26,174 nucleotides of DNA. It comes from JBCDGZ01 sp038750655 (GTDB taxonomy: Bacteria; Bacteroidota; Bacteroidia; Chitinophagales; Saprospiraceae). How positions within the stretch are numbered: position 1 is the first letter of the stretch; the number at the start of each line of letters is the position of its first letter. Both the position numbers and the translations under genes were made by a program. The DNA is taken from the NCBI GenBank assembly GCA_038750655.1, contig JBCDGZ010000116.1:1-26174 (forward strand), in the 5' to 3' direction. Of this stretch, positions 7,036-15,184 are shown in pieces. The notes below the pieces were generated by a model. It was not told where the DNA came from. It saw only the letters and a list, made by a program, of their open reading frames with translations, and searched no databases.

Positions 7036-8154
7036 ATGAAAGAACGCATCACTCAAGAACTGAGAAAATACACTAGTGCCATCGTTTTTCTACTATTGCT
7101 GAGTCCTGTTCTTTGTTGGGGACAAATGCGCCAGAATCTGATCACCGAGATCGATAAGATTCTGTACTACGACGTGGAACTGGATTATGATAAGGTGCCA
7201 GGGTTTATGATCGGCATCATCGTGGGCGATTCTACCTTTGTATTGAGTTACGGGTCGACCAATCGGGATTCGGCGGTTCCTCCGACGGATCATACATTGT
7301 ATGAGTTGGGAGGAATGACCAAGGTCTTTTCGGCAACCTTAGTAAAGCAATTAGCGGATCAAGAATTGATGCATTTTGATTCCAGTCTGAACCGGTATTT
7401 GCCGCCTGCGCAGCGCAATGAAGCTTGTGACCACATTACTATTGGCAGTTTACTCACTCACACCTCTGGATTGCCTAAGATGCCCTTTGATTTTGGGAGC
7501 AGGGAGACTATTGATAATAATCCCTATGCCTTTTATACTCATGATGATCTCTTGGAATTCTACCAGGAGTACGGTGGAACGGAAGGTTTTGGGCAATACA
7601 ATTATTCCAATGTTGGCTTTGCCTTGCTGGGGCTGGCCGTTGAATATGTCACAGGGCTGAGCTACGAAAAAGCGCTCGTTCAGTATGTGCTTCAGCCATT
7701 TGGCTTGAAAAATACTGCCGTGCAGCTCGACAGCCTAAAGGCCCGACAGTTGGCGCAGGGCTACACCGCTGGCCGCAAGGCTACACCACCCTGGGCTTTT
7801 CAGTCCTTCGCCGCCTCCGAAGGCCTCAAGTCCGATGTCATAGACCTGCTGCAATTTTTGCGCAGCAATATCGATACCCACCACCAAAAGCTAGCCCTGC
7901 TCCACCAGCGCCGGCAACCTACCTTGCTGACCCGAAATACCTACATCGCTACGGGCTGGCACTCTATCAAGAACAAGAAGTACTACGACGTCATTTTACA
8001 TCCCGGCAACACCAGTGGCTATCACTCCTTCATGGCCTTTGTCAAGGAAACCCGAACAGGCATTGTCATCCTGTCCAACTCCGAACACGGCCTCAACAGC
8101 CTGGGCTATCTTATCATGCGGATGCTCAACAACAACTGGAAGAAGCGGAAATAG
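7036..8154 (+). CDS. Beta-lactamase-fold (serine hydrolase) protein with catalytic Ser replaced by Gly
   Basis: This 372-residue protein has a signal peptide (LLLLSPVLCWG, cleavage near residue 30) and the class C beta-lactamase/penicillin-binding fold (PF00144-type). Motif 2 is intact (Y190-S191-N192), the HTSGLP segment is present, and motif 3 appears as H322-P-G with NTSG following. In motif 1 (SxxK), however, the sequence is ELGGMTK: residue 93 is glycine (GGA) where the family has the nucleophilic serine, while K96 is kept. The fold looks complete, with no stop or frameshift. It is therefore either a non-catalytic binding protein or an enzyme using another chemistry. It is probably periplasmic. 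It sits 38 bp before the lipid kinase gene and may be co-transcribed with it. Confidence 0.85.
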   Translation: MKERITQELRKYTSAIVFLLLLSPVLCWGQMRQNLITEIDKILYYDVELDYDKVPGFMIGIIVGDSTFVLSYGSTNRDSAVPPTDHTLYELGGMTKVFSATLVKQLADQELMHFDSSLNRYLPPAQRNEACDHITIGSLLTHTSGLPKMPFDFGSRETIDNNPYAFYTHDDLLEFYQEYGGTEGFGQYNYSNVGFALLGLAVEYVTGLSYEKALVQYVLQPFGLKNTAVQLDSLKARQLAQGYTAGRKATPPWAFQSFAASEGLKSDVIDLLQFLRSNIDTHHQKLALLHQRRQPTLLTRNTYIATGWHSIKNKKYYDVILHPGNTSGYHSFMAFVKETRTGIVILSNSEHGLNSLGYLIMRMLNNNWKKRK

Positions 8155-8192
8155 CCCGAAAAGCCAACCCAGCTTTTGATATTTAAAAATTA

Positions 8193-9131
8193 ATGCGTTG
8201 CTTTACAGCCGGAATGAAGACAACAGTAGTGCAATCGAAGAGAAAACGCATATGGTTTATCGTCAACCCATTCTCGGGAGTGAAGCGAAAGATTAACTTT
8301 CCTAAATTGATCGATCAACACCTGGATCAATCCATCTACGATTATCAACTCTTTTATACCGATCACGCTGGGCACGCCACTAAGCTGGCTGAGAAGGCGG
8401 TACGGGAGGGTGTTGAGGTGGTGGTGGCCGTTGGCGGAGATGGATCGGTAAACGAGGTGGCGGCCGCCCTGATTGGGACCGACACCACGCTGGGCATTCT
8501 ACCCTCCGGTTCTGGAAATGGTTTTGCCATGCACCTCGGGTTGGGGCGAAATGTTGAGAAAGCCATTGAATTTTTGAATCAGGGCAATGTTGTCCGCGTC
8601 GATAGCTGTTTGCTCAATGATCGTACATTTGTCAATCTGGCGGGGGTAGGCTTCGATGCGATGGTCGCTTATCAGCTTAAGAAGAGCAGCTTTCGTGGCT
8701 TCATGGCCTATTTATACCATAGCATTCGTACGGCTTGGAAGTACCGTCCCGGGAAGTATACCATTCACTTTGACGGGAAGCAGGTGGAGCGGGAATGTTT
8801 GTTGGTGGAGGTGGCCAACTCGGCGATGTTTGGCTATAATTTCCAAATTGCTCCGCAGGCGAAGCTCACAGACGGCCTATTGGAAATCATTGTGGTAAAA
8901 AAAGCGCCGATTTGGCGATATTTATTGTCCCTTTGGCGTTTTATGAATAATAGCTTCCACAAAAGCGCTTTGGCGGAATGCTATCAAGCGGAAAAAATAC
9001 AGATTGTAGCTGAGGATGAAGCCTATGTTCACATCGATGGAGAAGGTTTTTTATCATGTCACAATTTGAATTTTTCTATTAATAAATTATCTTTGCAAGT
9101 ATTAGTCCCCAAAACTTCTCAGAACCTATGA
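8193..9131 (+). CDS. Diacylglycerol/lipid kinase family protein (DagK/YegS-like)
   Basis: A lipid kinase of the DAGK catalytic family, expected to phosphorylate diacylglycerol or a related lipid with ATP at the membrane surface. The N-terminal segment IVNPFSGVKRK matches the conserved NP-x-SG start of the fold. The nucleotide-binding GGDGS motif is at 81-85, followed by the LPSGSGNGFA loop. The later VDSCLLNDRTFVNLAGVGFDA segment is also typical. About 312 residues is normal for the family. An ATG at 8214 (MKTTVV) is an alternative start, since the first seven residues look unlike the family. Its stop overlaps the next start as ATGA, indicating coupled translation with the SUI1 gene. The exact lipid substrate is not predictable. 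Confidence 0.88.
   Translation: MRCFTAGMKTTVVQSKRKRIWFIVNPFSGVKRKINFPKLIDQHLDQSIYDYQLFYTDHAGHATKLAEKAVREGVEVVVAVGGDGSVNEVAAALIGTDTTLGILPSGSGNGFAMHLGLGRNVEKAIEFLNQGNVVRVDSCLLNDRTFVNLAGVGFDAMVAYQLKKSSFRGFMAYLYHSIRTAWKYRPGKYTIHFDGKQVERECLLVEVANSAMFGYNFQIAPQAKLTDGLLEIIVVKKAPIWRYLLSLWRFMNNSFHKSALAECYQAEKIQIVAEDEAYVHIDGEGFLSCHNLNFSINKLSLQVLVPKTSQNL
9065..9095 (+). promoter_or_regulatory. Internal promoter for the SUI1 gene inside the lipid kinase 3' end
   Basis: TTTG at 9065-9068 and TATCTTTG at 9088-9095 are 19 bp apart, a full consensus match lying in the last codons of the lipid kinase. The leader to the ATG at 9128 would be about 27 nt. SUI1 could thus be made independently of the kinase. Confidence 0.6.
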
Positions 9132-9484
9132 AGAAGAACAATCGTAAGAAAAACCGTACCGGAGTTGTTTATTCCTCTGACCCAAACTTCGCATATACGT
9201 ACGGTGAAGGAGAGGAGGAGGTGACTGATATTCCACCGGAGGATCAGGCCCTCCGAATCTTCCTTGATCGCAAGAAAAGAAAGGGTAAAGAGGTCACTTT
9301 GGTGGCCGGCTTCGAGGGTAGTGATGAATCACTCAAGGCGCTCGGTAAGCTCTTAAAGACTAAATGCGGTGTGGGAGGTTCTGTAAAAGAGGGCGAAATT
9401 TTGATTCAGGGCAACCACCGCGATAAGGTTTTACAAATTCTCCTTGATGCAGGCTATTCTAAGTCCAAAAAGGCAGGAGGCTGA
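9128..9484 (+). CDS. yciH: SUI1/eIF1-like translation factor (YciH family)
   Basis: A 118-residue protein with the SUI1 fold at about residues 50-113: basic DRKKRKGKEVTLVAGFEGS, then ALGKLLKTKCGVGGSVKEGEILIQGNHRDKVLQILL. The GVGG-x-VK-x-GEI-x-IQG core is diagnostic of the bacterial YciH/eIF1 family, which binds the small ribosomal subunit and can affect start-codon selection. The N terminus is short, basic and probably disordered. It overlaps the lipid kinase by 4 bp (ATGA) and also has its own promoter upstream. Its stop codon (9482-9484) directly abuts the stop of the convergent prmC, leaving no intergenic base. Confidence 0.92.
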   Translation: MKKNNRKKNRTGVVYSSDPNFAYTYGEGEEEVTDIPPEDQALRIFLDRKKRKGKEVTLVAGFEGSDESLKALGKLLKTKCGVGGSVKEGEILIQGNHRDKVLQILLDAGYSKSKKAGG

Positions 9485-10324
9485 TTAGCGTCGCGCACGA
9501 ATCATCCGTTCTTTTCCCTGCATATCTTCCTGTAGCAGGCACTCTCGAAAGTCCATGCGTTCCAGCAGGGCGATTACCTCTTTAGCATTAAACTCATTGC
9601 ATTCGAAGAACAAGTAACCTTCGGTTTGGAGATTTTGCAGGGCAAATTGAGCAATGTTTCTGTAAAATACTAGCGGGTCGTTATCGGCTACAAACAAGGC
9701 CAATGGAGGTTCGTATTCCAATACCTGAGGAGGCATCAGTGTGGCTTCTTTTAGGGGAATATAGGGCGGATTGCTAATAATAAGGTCGAAAGGGGGTAAG
9801 GTCGGCCATTTTTCTTTTTTCAAAACATCAAAATGCAGGATGTCGACCTTCGTTTCATTTAAGGTCGCGTTTTCCCCTACTAAATCCAGCGCATCACGGC
9901 TAATATCTGAGGCAAAAACCTGAGCCTGCGGCCGCTTGTATTTCAAAGTAATCGGAATACATCCGCTGCCGCTGCCAATGTCCAGTACTCGCCCCGCCGC
10001 CTCCGGCTTCCAAGTCTCCAAAACCCAATACACCAGCTCCTCCGTCTCCTGCCGAGGAATCAACACCCGCTGATCTACCTTGAACTTCAATCCATAAAAA
10101 TCGGCCTGCCCCAGCACATACTGCACCGGCATCCGTTGGGCCAATTGCTGCCTAATCTCCTCCAGCCGCTGCACCTGCTGCTCCTCCAAATCTCCCTTTC
10201 GCTGAGGATTGTAGACTCCAAAAGCATCCTCAAAAACAATTCGAGCGATGCTGCGGGCTTCGCGTGGAGCGTAGAGCTGATCCAGTAGCTGACACAGCTC
10301 GTGGTAGGCAGTAGCGATGCTCAA
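9485..10324 (-). CDS. prmC: Peptide chain release factor N5-glutamine methyltransferase PrmC (HemK)
   Basis: This enzyme methylates the glutamine of the GGQ motif of release factors using SAM. The 279-residue protein has the N-terminal helical release-factor-binding domain (residues 1-85), the linker with RVLIPRQETEELV, SAM motif VLDIGSGSGCIPI, and the catalytic NPPY at 185-188 (ISNPPYIPL). Length and order match the family. The start at 10324 is the first in-frame ATG of a family-like N terminus. It is convergent with SUI1, stop against stop, and diverges from a 71-residue membrane protein. All catalytic residues are present. Confidence 0.95.
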   Translation of the reverse strand: MSIATAYHELCQLLDQLYAPREARSIARIVFEDAFGVYNPQRKGDLEEQQVQRLEEIRQQLAQRMPVQYVLGQADFYGLKFKVDQRVLIPRQETEELVYWVLETWKPEAAGRVLDIGSGSGCIPITLKYKRPQAQVFASDISRDALDLVGENATLNETKVDILHFDVLKKEKWPTLPPFDLIISNPPYIPLKEATLMPPQVLEYEPPLALFVADNDPLVFYRNIAQFALQNLQTEGYLFFECNEFNAKEVIALLERMDFRECLLQEDMQGKERMIRARR

Positions 10325-10408
10325 GAGTTTAGCTTTTATTTAACAAGATAGGAGGAAATTTAATAATATCAGCGTCGTTTTAGTTGGAAGTGAATCAAAA
10401 ACCGGATC

Positions 10409-10624
10409 ATGACAAATAATCAATTTGAACAGCGGGCCAAGGGCCGTAGGAAAAGAGCGTTGATGATTTCGCTGGTCATTCATCTCGGCTTATTATCTGG
10501 GGTGGTGGGCTTTGCCATCAGCGATTCAACGGATTGGGAACAGCACCTTCCTGAATTTATCAAAGAGTGGTTAGACATCCCTCAAGAACCCGAAGAAACG
10601 GCCGAATTGCCCGATCGGGCTTAA
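10409..10624 (+). CDS. Small single-pass membrane protein resembling a TonB N terminus
   Basis: A 71-residue protein: basic N terminus (RAKGRRKRALM), one hydrophobic segment (ISLVIHLGLLSGVVGFAI, about 20-37) and an acidic, proline-containing tail. The basic stretch followed by a membrane helix with S21-x3-H25 matches the Ser/His spacing of the TonB transmembrane anchor (S16 and H20 in E. coli TonB), which contacts ExbB/ExbD. No periplasmic C-terminal TonB domain follows; the protein simply stops. Function unknown. It diverges from prmC (84-bp gap) and ends one base before the stop of the convergent adenosyltransferase gene. Real coding is supported by the sensible membrane-protein composition. 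Confidence 0.65.
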   Translation: MTNNQFEQRAKGRRKRALMISLVIHLGLLSGVVGFAISDSTDWEQHLPEFIKEWLDIPQEPEETAELPDRA

Positions 10625-10625
10625 C

Positions 10626-11192
10626 TTAAGCTTTCTTATTTCTTGCTCCACCATCCCAGGTGACTTCCTCGGCGTTCAGCTGCTGAGCGAGGTGGCGCGC
10701 CAGCGTGAAGAGGTAATCGGAGAGGCGGTTGAGGTAGCGGATCACAATGGGGTCGACCTCATCGTCGATGTTGAGGGCGACGGTTAGCCGCTCGGCACGC
10801 CGACAGACGCAACGAGCGATGTGCGTGTACGACACCGTTGTATGCCCACCGGGCAGGATGAAGTTTTTCAGCGCGGGCAGTTGCTCATCCATTTGATCAA
10901 TTGATGTTTCCAGCATTTTAATATCCTCATCCACTACATCTGGAGTACTCATGTTTTTGTCGGGGTCGGAGGCCAGTTTGGCACCGAGGCTGAAGAGGAT
11001 GTCTTGGATGGTTTTTAGCTCCTTGCGCAGGGGCTCCTCCGAGAGCTGATCGCGGATCAGGCCGATGTAGGAGTTGAGTTCATCGACGGTGCCGTAGCTA
11101 TCGATACGGAGGTGGCTTTTGGGGAGGCGTCGGCCGCCGAAGAGGGAGGTTTCGCCCTGATCGCCGGTACGGGTGTAGATTTTGAAGGCCAT
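10626..11192 (-). CDS. pduO: PduO-type ATP:cob(I)alamin adenosyltransferase
   Basis: This enzyme transfers the adenosyl group of ATP to cob(I)alamin, making adenosylcobalamin. The 188-residue protein has the N-terminal ATP-binding motif (YTRTGDQGETSLFGG, residues 6-20), the DELNSYIG helix, the CVCRRAERLTVAL helix with the conserved arginines, and RYLNRLSDYLFTLAR near the C terminus, all signatures of the PduO/MMAB family. Length is normal. It is the last gene of a leftward set after gatC and an ABC ATPase, 39 bp behind the latter. No adenosylcobalamin-dependent enzyme is in this window. The symbol is used at family level. Confidence 0.92.
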   Translation of the reverse strand: MAFKIYTRTGDQGETSLFGGRRLPKSHLRIDSYGTVDELNSYIGLIRDQLSEEPLRKELKTIQDILFSLGAKLASDPDKNMSTPDVVDEDIKMLETSIDQMDEQLPALKNFILPGGHTTVSYTHIARCVCRRAERLTVALNIDDEVDPIVIRYLNRLSDYLFTLARHLAQQLNAEEVTWDGGARNKKA

Positions 11193-11231
11193 ATATACTG
11201 CTTGAAACGTTTTGACTAATTGGACAATGGG

Positions 11232-11975
11232 TTAGTTATCGCCGATTTCTTCATTGTATCGGTGAGAAGGATCATAGGCACTGACAATATTATTATTTCT
11301 GACGTCCGTCTCTACCAGGCCGTCTCGCAGTCGAATGATGCGGTGGGCGTGCTCGGCGATGTCGGGTTCGTGGGTGACGAGGATGACGGTATTGCCTTTT
11401 CTGTGGATTTCTTCGAAAATCCCCATGATCTCGATGGAGGTTTTGGTGTCCAGGTTACCGGTAGGCTCATCGGCCAGGATGATGGCAGGGTCATTGACCA
11501 GGGCGCGGGCGATGGCGACGCGCTGGCGCTGCCCCCCAGAAAGCTCATTGGGCTTGTGATCGACGCGGTCGCTGAGGCCGACGGCTGCGAGGGCGGCGCG
11601 GGCCTTTTCGAGGCGCTTAGATTTGCCGATGCCGGAGTAGACTAGCGGAAGGGCCACATTATCGAGGGCGGAGAGGCGAGGCAGAAGATTGAAGGTTTGA
11701 AAGACGAAGCCGATCTCTTTGTTGCGCACTTCGGCCAGCTCACCGTCTTCCATGGTGCTGACATTGATGCCATTGAGAAGATACTGACCATCTGTTGGGG
11801 TATCGAGGCAGCCCAGGAGGTTCATCAGGGTGGACTTGCCGGATCCCGAAGGGCCCATGAGGGCGACATACTCGTTTTTTTGAATATCGATGGTGACCGA
11901 TTGCAGGGCGTGGACTTTTTCCATACCCATCACGTAGGTCTTTTTTAATTCTTTAACAGCAATCATTGAGCTCAT
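11232..11975 (-). CDS. MacB/LolD-type ABC transporter ATP-binding protein
   Basis: The ATPase subunit of an ABC system of the MacB/LolD/FtsE class, which works with FtsX/MacB-like permeases in lipoprotein release, efflux or envelope stress. Motifs: Walker A GPSGSGKS (41-48), Q-loop Q93 in FVFQTFNLLPRLSALDN, signature LSGGQ (145-149), Walker B IILADEPTGNLD (165-176) and switch H202. All are intact. The QTFNLLP and ADEPTGNLD wording is typical of this class. No permease is adjacent, so the partner must be encoded elsewhere. The ATG at 11966 is an alternative start. It lies 30 bp after gatC and 39 bp before the adenosyltransferase, suggesting one transcript. Confidence 0.9.
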   Translation of the reverse strand: MSSMIAVKELKKTYVMGMEKVHALQSVTIDIQKNEYVALMGPSGSGKSTLMNLLGCLDTPTDGQYLLNGINVSTMEDGELAEVRNKEIGFVFQTFNLLPRLSALDNVALPLVYSGIGKSKRLEKARAALAAVGLSDRVDHKPNELSGGQRQRVAIARALVNDPAIILADEPTGNLDTKTSIEIMGIFEEIHRKGNTVILVTHEPDIAEHAHRIIRLRDGLVETDVRNNNIVSAYDPSHRYNEEIGDN

Positions 11976-12005
11976 AGCGTTATTGATTTTACAATTTTGG
12001 AGATT

Positions 12006-12299
12006 CTAATGCTTTTCGATCACCTTAGGGACCTTGAAATACTGGTCGTCGCTATTTGGAGCATTGCGCAGGGCCGCTTCGCGGCTCACCTGATTAGCTA
12101 CCACGTCCTCGCGCATCACATTCACCGCCTCACTGATATGAATCAGGGGCTCCACGTCCGTCGTATCCAACTCCTCCAGCTTCGCCACCATCTCAAGGAT
12201 GGCGTTGAGGTCGCCCTGTATCTGCTTCCGCTCTTCTGCGGATAATTCCAGTCGGGCCAGTTTTTCCAGCTTTGAAATTAACGCCTTATCTATTTTCAT
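12006..12299 (-). CDS. gatC: Asp-tRNA(Asn)/Glu-tRNA(Gln) amidotransferase subunit C
   Basis: GatC stabilises GatA and helps assemble the GatCAB amidotransferase that converts misacylated Glu-tRNA(Gln) or Asp-tRNA(Asn). The 97-residue protein has the family layout: an N-terminal helix beginning with I-x-KLEKLARLEL, a second helix DLNAILEMVAKLEELDT, the TDVEPL turn, and a C-terminal arm REDVVANQVSREAALRNAP with DQYFKVPKVIE at the end. Length is normal. gatA and gatB are not in the window, so the operon is split as in many bacteria. It is the first gene of a leftward set and diverges from the deoxynucleoside kinase. Confidence 0.94.
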   Translation of the reverse strand: MKIDKALISKLEKLARLELSAEERKQIQGDLNAILEMVAKLEELDTTDVEPLIHISEAVNVMREDVVANQVSREAALRNAPNSDDQYFKVPKVIEKH

Positions 12300-12322
12300 A
12301 ATAAATAATTAGATGTTCGATA

Positions 12323-12330
12323 CAAAAATA
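12323..12330 (-). promoter_or_regulatory. Possible -7 element of the gatC transcript
   Basis: On the minus strand TATTTTTG matches TAnnTTTG, 23 bases before the gatC ATG. No TTG is found at the expected 19-21 bp upstream, so this is only a partial promoter match. Confidence 0.35.
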
Positions 12331-12445
12331 TCGTTAAAAAGCGACTAATGCCTTATGAATGTAAATTAATTGGTTGGAGTAGTAAGAAATAATAGAAGAG
12401 TTGTATTTTCGCTGGACGACAGCATTGTATCGGTAAATCAAACAG

Positions 12446-13090
12446 ATGAACATCGACCAACAAAAACCAGACATCAAGCACATCGCCATTGCTGGCAATA
12501 TCGGTGCAGGGAAAACTACACTTTGTGAACAATTGGGCCGCCATTTTGGCTGGCAAGTACACTACGAATCGACCGACAATAATCCATATCTCAGTGATTT
12601 CTACAATGATATGAAACGCTGGTCGTTTAATCTCCAAGTATTTTTTCTCAACAACCGTTACCGGCAGATTCTCAACATCCACAAGGGAGATATTACCGTT
12701 GTTCAAGATCGCACCATCTACGAGGATGCCTACATCTTTGCTCCCAACTTGCACGATATGGGGCTGATGGCGACCCGTGATTTTGAAAACTACTTCGATC
12801 TGTTCAAGCTGATGACCTCCCAGATTCAAGCGCCGGACCTGCTGATCTACCTGCGGGCCAGCATATCGACTCTGGTGGCGCACATCCAGTCTAGAGGACG
12901 CGATTACGAGGGCAGCATGAGTTTGGACTACCTCAAGCGGCTGAATGAGCGCTATGAGAACTGGATTCAGCAATACGATGAGGGGCCTTTGCTGATCATC
13001 AACTCGGATGAGGTTGACTTTAAGAACAACCCCGAAGATTTGGGTAAAATTATCAACCTGGTTTCGGGAGAATTGCACGGATTATTCTGA
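12446..13090 (+). CDS. Deoxynucleoside kinase (dNK family)
   Basis: This enzyme phosphorylates deoxynucleosides to monophosphates in nucleotide salvage. The 214-residue protein has the P-loop GNIGAGKTT (17-25), the DRT motif (D88-R89-T90, the DRS-like signature with YEDAYIFA following) and the lid RGRDYE (150-155). These fit the deoxyadenosine/deoxyguanosine kinase group common in Firmicutes and Bacteroidota; which deoxynucleoside is preferred cannot be read from the sequence. It is cytoplasmic. The stop is followed 3 bp later by the pgpH start, so the two are almost certainly one transcript. Confidence 0.9.
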   Translation: MNIDQQKPDIKHIAIAGNIGAGKTTLCEQLGRHFGWQVHYESTDNNPYLSDFYNDMKRWSFNLQVFFLNNRYRQILNIHKGDITVVQDRTIYEDAYIFAPNLHDMGLMATRDFENYFDLFKLMTSQIQAPDLLIYLRASISTLVAHIQSRGRDYEGSMSLDYLKRLNERYENWIQQYDEGPLLIINSDEVDFKNNPEDLGKIINLVSGELHGLF

Positions 13091-13093
13091 TGT

Positions 13094-15184
13094 ATGAGTA
13101 ATTTTCTCACAAAAACTGTTCAGGCACTTCCTGGCTTGACCAAGTACGGTATGGTCCTACTGGTCATCGCCTTTATCAGTTTCCTTTTTCCCAATAATGC
13201 CAAGTTTAAATACGAATTCGACAAAGGACAGACCTGGCGCTATGCAGATTTGATCGCCCCATTTGACTATGCGATCAAGAAGACGCAGGAGGAGATGGAA
13301 AATGAGCTGCAAGAAGTCGAACAGGGCTTTTCACCTTACTACACTGTTGATCTAGGACGAGCCATCGAGCGCAAGCGCACCTTCGATAAACTGTTTCAGG
13401 ATCAGTTGGAAATTGCGGGCAACGAGCAACAGTTCGTCGATGTCCTGCGCAACAGCCGCCCCTACACCAATTACAGCCATGCCTTCATCGATCGCATCTA
13501 CGCCCAAGGGGTCATCGACTTGGCGCCCGAGCATCAGGATAAGGGCAAAGATTTTGTCATCAATGTCATTCGGGGCAATACCAAGACACTCAAGACCTTA
13601 CAAAGCCTCTATACCCCGCAAAAGATACAATCTTGGCTGACCGATTCGCTGTTCAACAGTCGCCTGCGGGAAGCCGAATTCCTCATTCCCATACTCCGCG
13701 ATCTCTTTCTGCCCAACATGTCTTACAGTGATAGTTTGAGCAATAAATTTAGAACGGAAGAAATCAGTGGCTTGTCCAGTTCGCGAGGGATGGTGCGTAA
13801 GGGGGAGTTGATCGTGACGAGTGGGGGAGTAGTGACGGATGAAATCTACCAAAATCTGCTTTCTTTCAAAGAGCAATACGAGCGGGAGGTGAGCGATAAA
13901 AAGTCGCATTTAGGAGTCTTTTTAGGTTATTTTTTGTTGACATCGCTCATCATTGGTGTTTTCTTACTCTATTTACAATACCACGCCCGGGAGGTCTTCA
14001 ACCATTTTCGCCAGCTGATTTTTATGTTTCTATGGTTGGTGGTCTACAGCTACTTTGTGTATGTATTGGAAGTTAATAGCTTACTGAGTGTTTACATCAT
14101 TCCCTTTTGTATCGTCCCAATCGTGATTCGTATTTTTTATGATGAACGCTTGGCCTTGTTTGCCCACATCGTCGTTGTCTTGATCGCCAGTTTCCTTTGC
14201 TCATTGGGATATGAATTCACCTTTTTGCAGGTCTTGGCAGGCATTGTCGCGGTGTTGGCCAATATCGACATTCGGGATACCTCGCGCTTCTTTTTCTCGA
14301 TGATCTATATCTTTTTGGCCTACGCGCTGGGTTATCTGGGCTTATCTTTGATCCAGGACGGCTCGCTGGCTAGCGTCGACTGGTCGATTTACCGCTGGAT
14401 TTTCATCAATGTTTTCCTAACCCTACTGGCTTACCCGCTCATCCCCCTGCTGGAACGGCTCTTCGGCTTCGTCTCCACCACCAAACTGGTCGAACTCTCC
14501 GATATGACCCGCCCGCTGCTGCGCGAGCTGTCTATCAAAGCCCCCGGCACCTTGCAACATTCCCTGCAAGTGGCCAATCTCGCCGAGGCCGCCGCCTCCC
14601 GCATCGGCGCTAACACCCTGCTGGTCAAAGTAGCTGCGCTCTACCACGACGTCGGCAAGATGATCAATCCGCTCTACTTCATCGAAAACCAAAGCGGCGT
14701 CAATCCTCACAACGAAATCGACGACCTAGACAGCGCCCGAATCATCATCAACCACGTCAGCGAAGGGGTACAGCTGGCCCGGAAGCACGGCCTGCCCGAG
14801 CTGCTGATCAATTTTATCAAAACCCACCACGGCACCACTCGCACGGAGTACTTCTACCGCAATTACCAAAAGTTACATACGGATATTGAGGTCGATGAGA
14901 CGCAATTCCGCTACCCAGGGCCGCGGCCGCGCAGTAAGGAGGAGACTATTTTGATGATCGCAGATTCTCTGGAAGCCGCCTCCAAGAGCCTTAAGGACCC
15001 TAGCGAAAAGGATATTAATGACTTGGTGGAGAAGATTGTTGAGGGTAAGATCGCGCAGGGGCAGCTGGAGTTGTCTCGCCTAAGTTTTCACGAATTGGAG
15101 GCTTGTAAACGAGAGTTTAAGAAGTTACTCAAGAGCATTTATCATGTCAGGATTGAGTATCCGGAGGAGGAGAAGCCTTCTTAG
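13094..15184 (+). CDS. pgpH: 7TM-HD domain phosphodiesterase, PgpH family (c-di-AMP)
   Basis: PgpH proteins hydrolyse the second messenger c-di-AMP at the membrane. This 696-residue protein has a first membrane helix near 15-37, a long extracytoplasmic domain (about 38-270), a block of membrane helices from about 272 to 452, and a cytoplasmic HD domain. The HD residues are H489 (TLQHSLQ) and H518-D519 (YHDVGKM), followed by the H-x-EI-DD and KTHHGT metal-ligand segments. Everything needed for catalysis is present, and length is typical for Bacteroidota. Pairing with a deoxynucleoside kinase puts two nucleotide-handling genes on one transcript. Its last 38 bp overlap a DUF5522 gene on the opposite strand. 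Confidence 0.92.
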   Translation: MSNFLTKTVQALPGLTKYGMVLLVIAFISFLFPNNAKFKYEFDKGQTWRYADLIAPFDYAIKKTQEEMENELQEVEQGFSPYYTVDLGRAIERKRTFDKLFQDQLEIAGNEQQFVDVLRNSRPYTNYSHAFIDRIYAQGVIDLAPEHQDKGKDFVINVIRGNTKTLKTLQSLYTPQKIQSWLTDSLFNSRLREAEFLIPILRDLFLPNMSYSDSLSNKFRTEEISGLSSSRGMVRKGELIVTSGGVVTDEIYQNLLSFKEQYEREVSDKKSHLGVFLGYFLLTSLIIGVFLLYLQYHAREVFNHFRQLIFMFLWLVVYSYFVYVLEVNSLLSVYIIPFCIVPIVIRIFYDERLALFAHIVVVLIASFLCSLGYEFTFLQVLAGIVAVLANIDIRDTSRFFFSMIYIFLAYALGYLGLSLIQDGSLASVDWSIYRWIFINVFLTLLAYPLIPLLERLFGFVSTTKLVELSDMTRPLLRELSIKAPGTLQHSLQVANLAEAAASRIGANTLLVKVAALYHDVGKMINPLYFIENQSGVNPHNEIDDLDSARIIINHVSEGVQLARKHGLPELLINFIKTHHGTTRTEYFYRNYQKLHTDIEVDETQFRYPGPRPRSKEETILMIADSLEAASKSLKDPSEKDINDLVEKIVEGKIAQGQLELSRLSFHELEACKREFKKLLKSIYHVRIEYPEEEKPS

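Noticed and set aside
12353..13078. 241-codon minus-strand frame opposite the deoxynucleoside kinase
   Set aside because: The plus frame has P-loop, DRT and lid motifs of a known enzyme; the antisense frame has none and would cover the whole gene.
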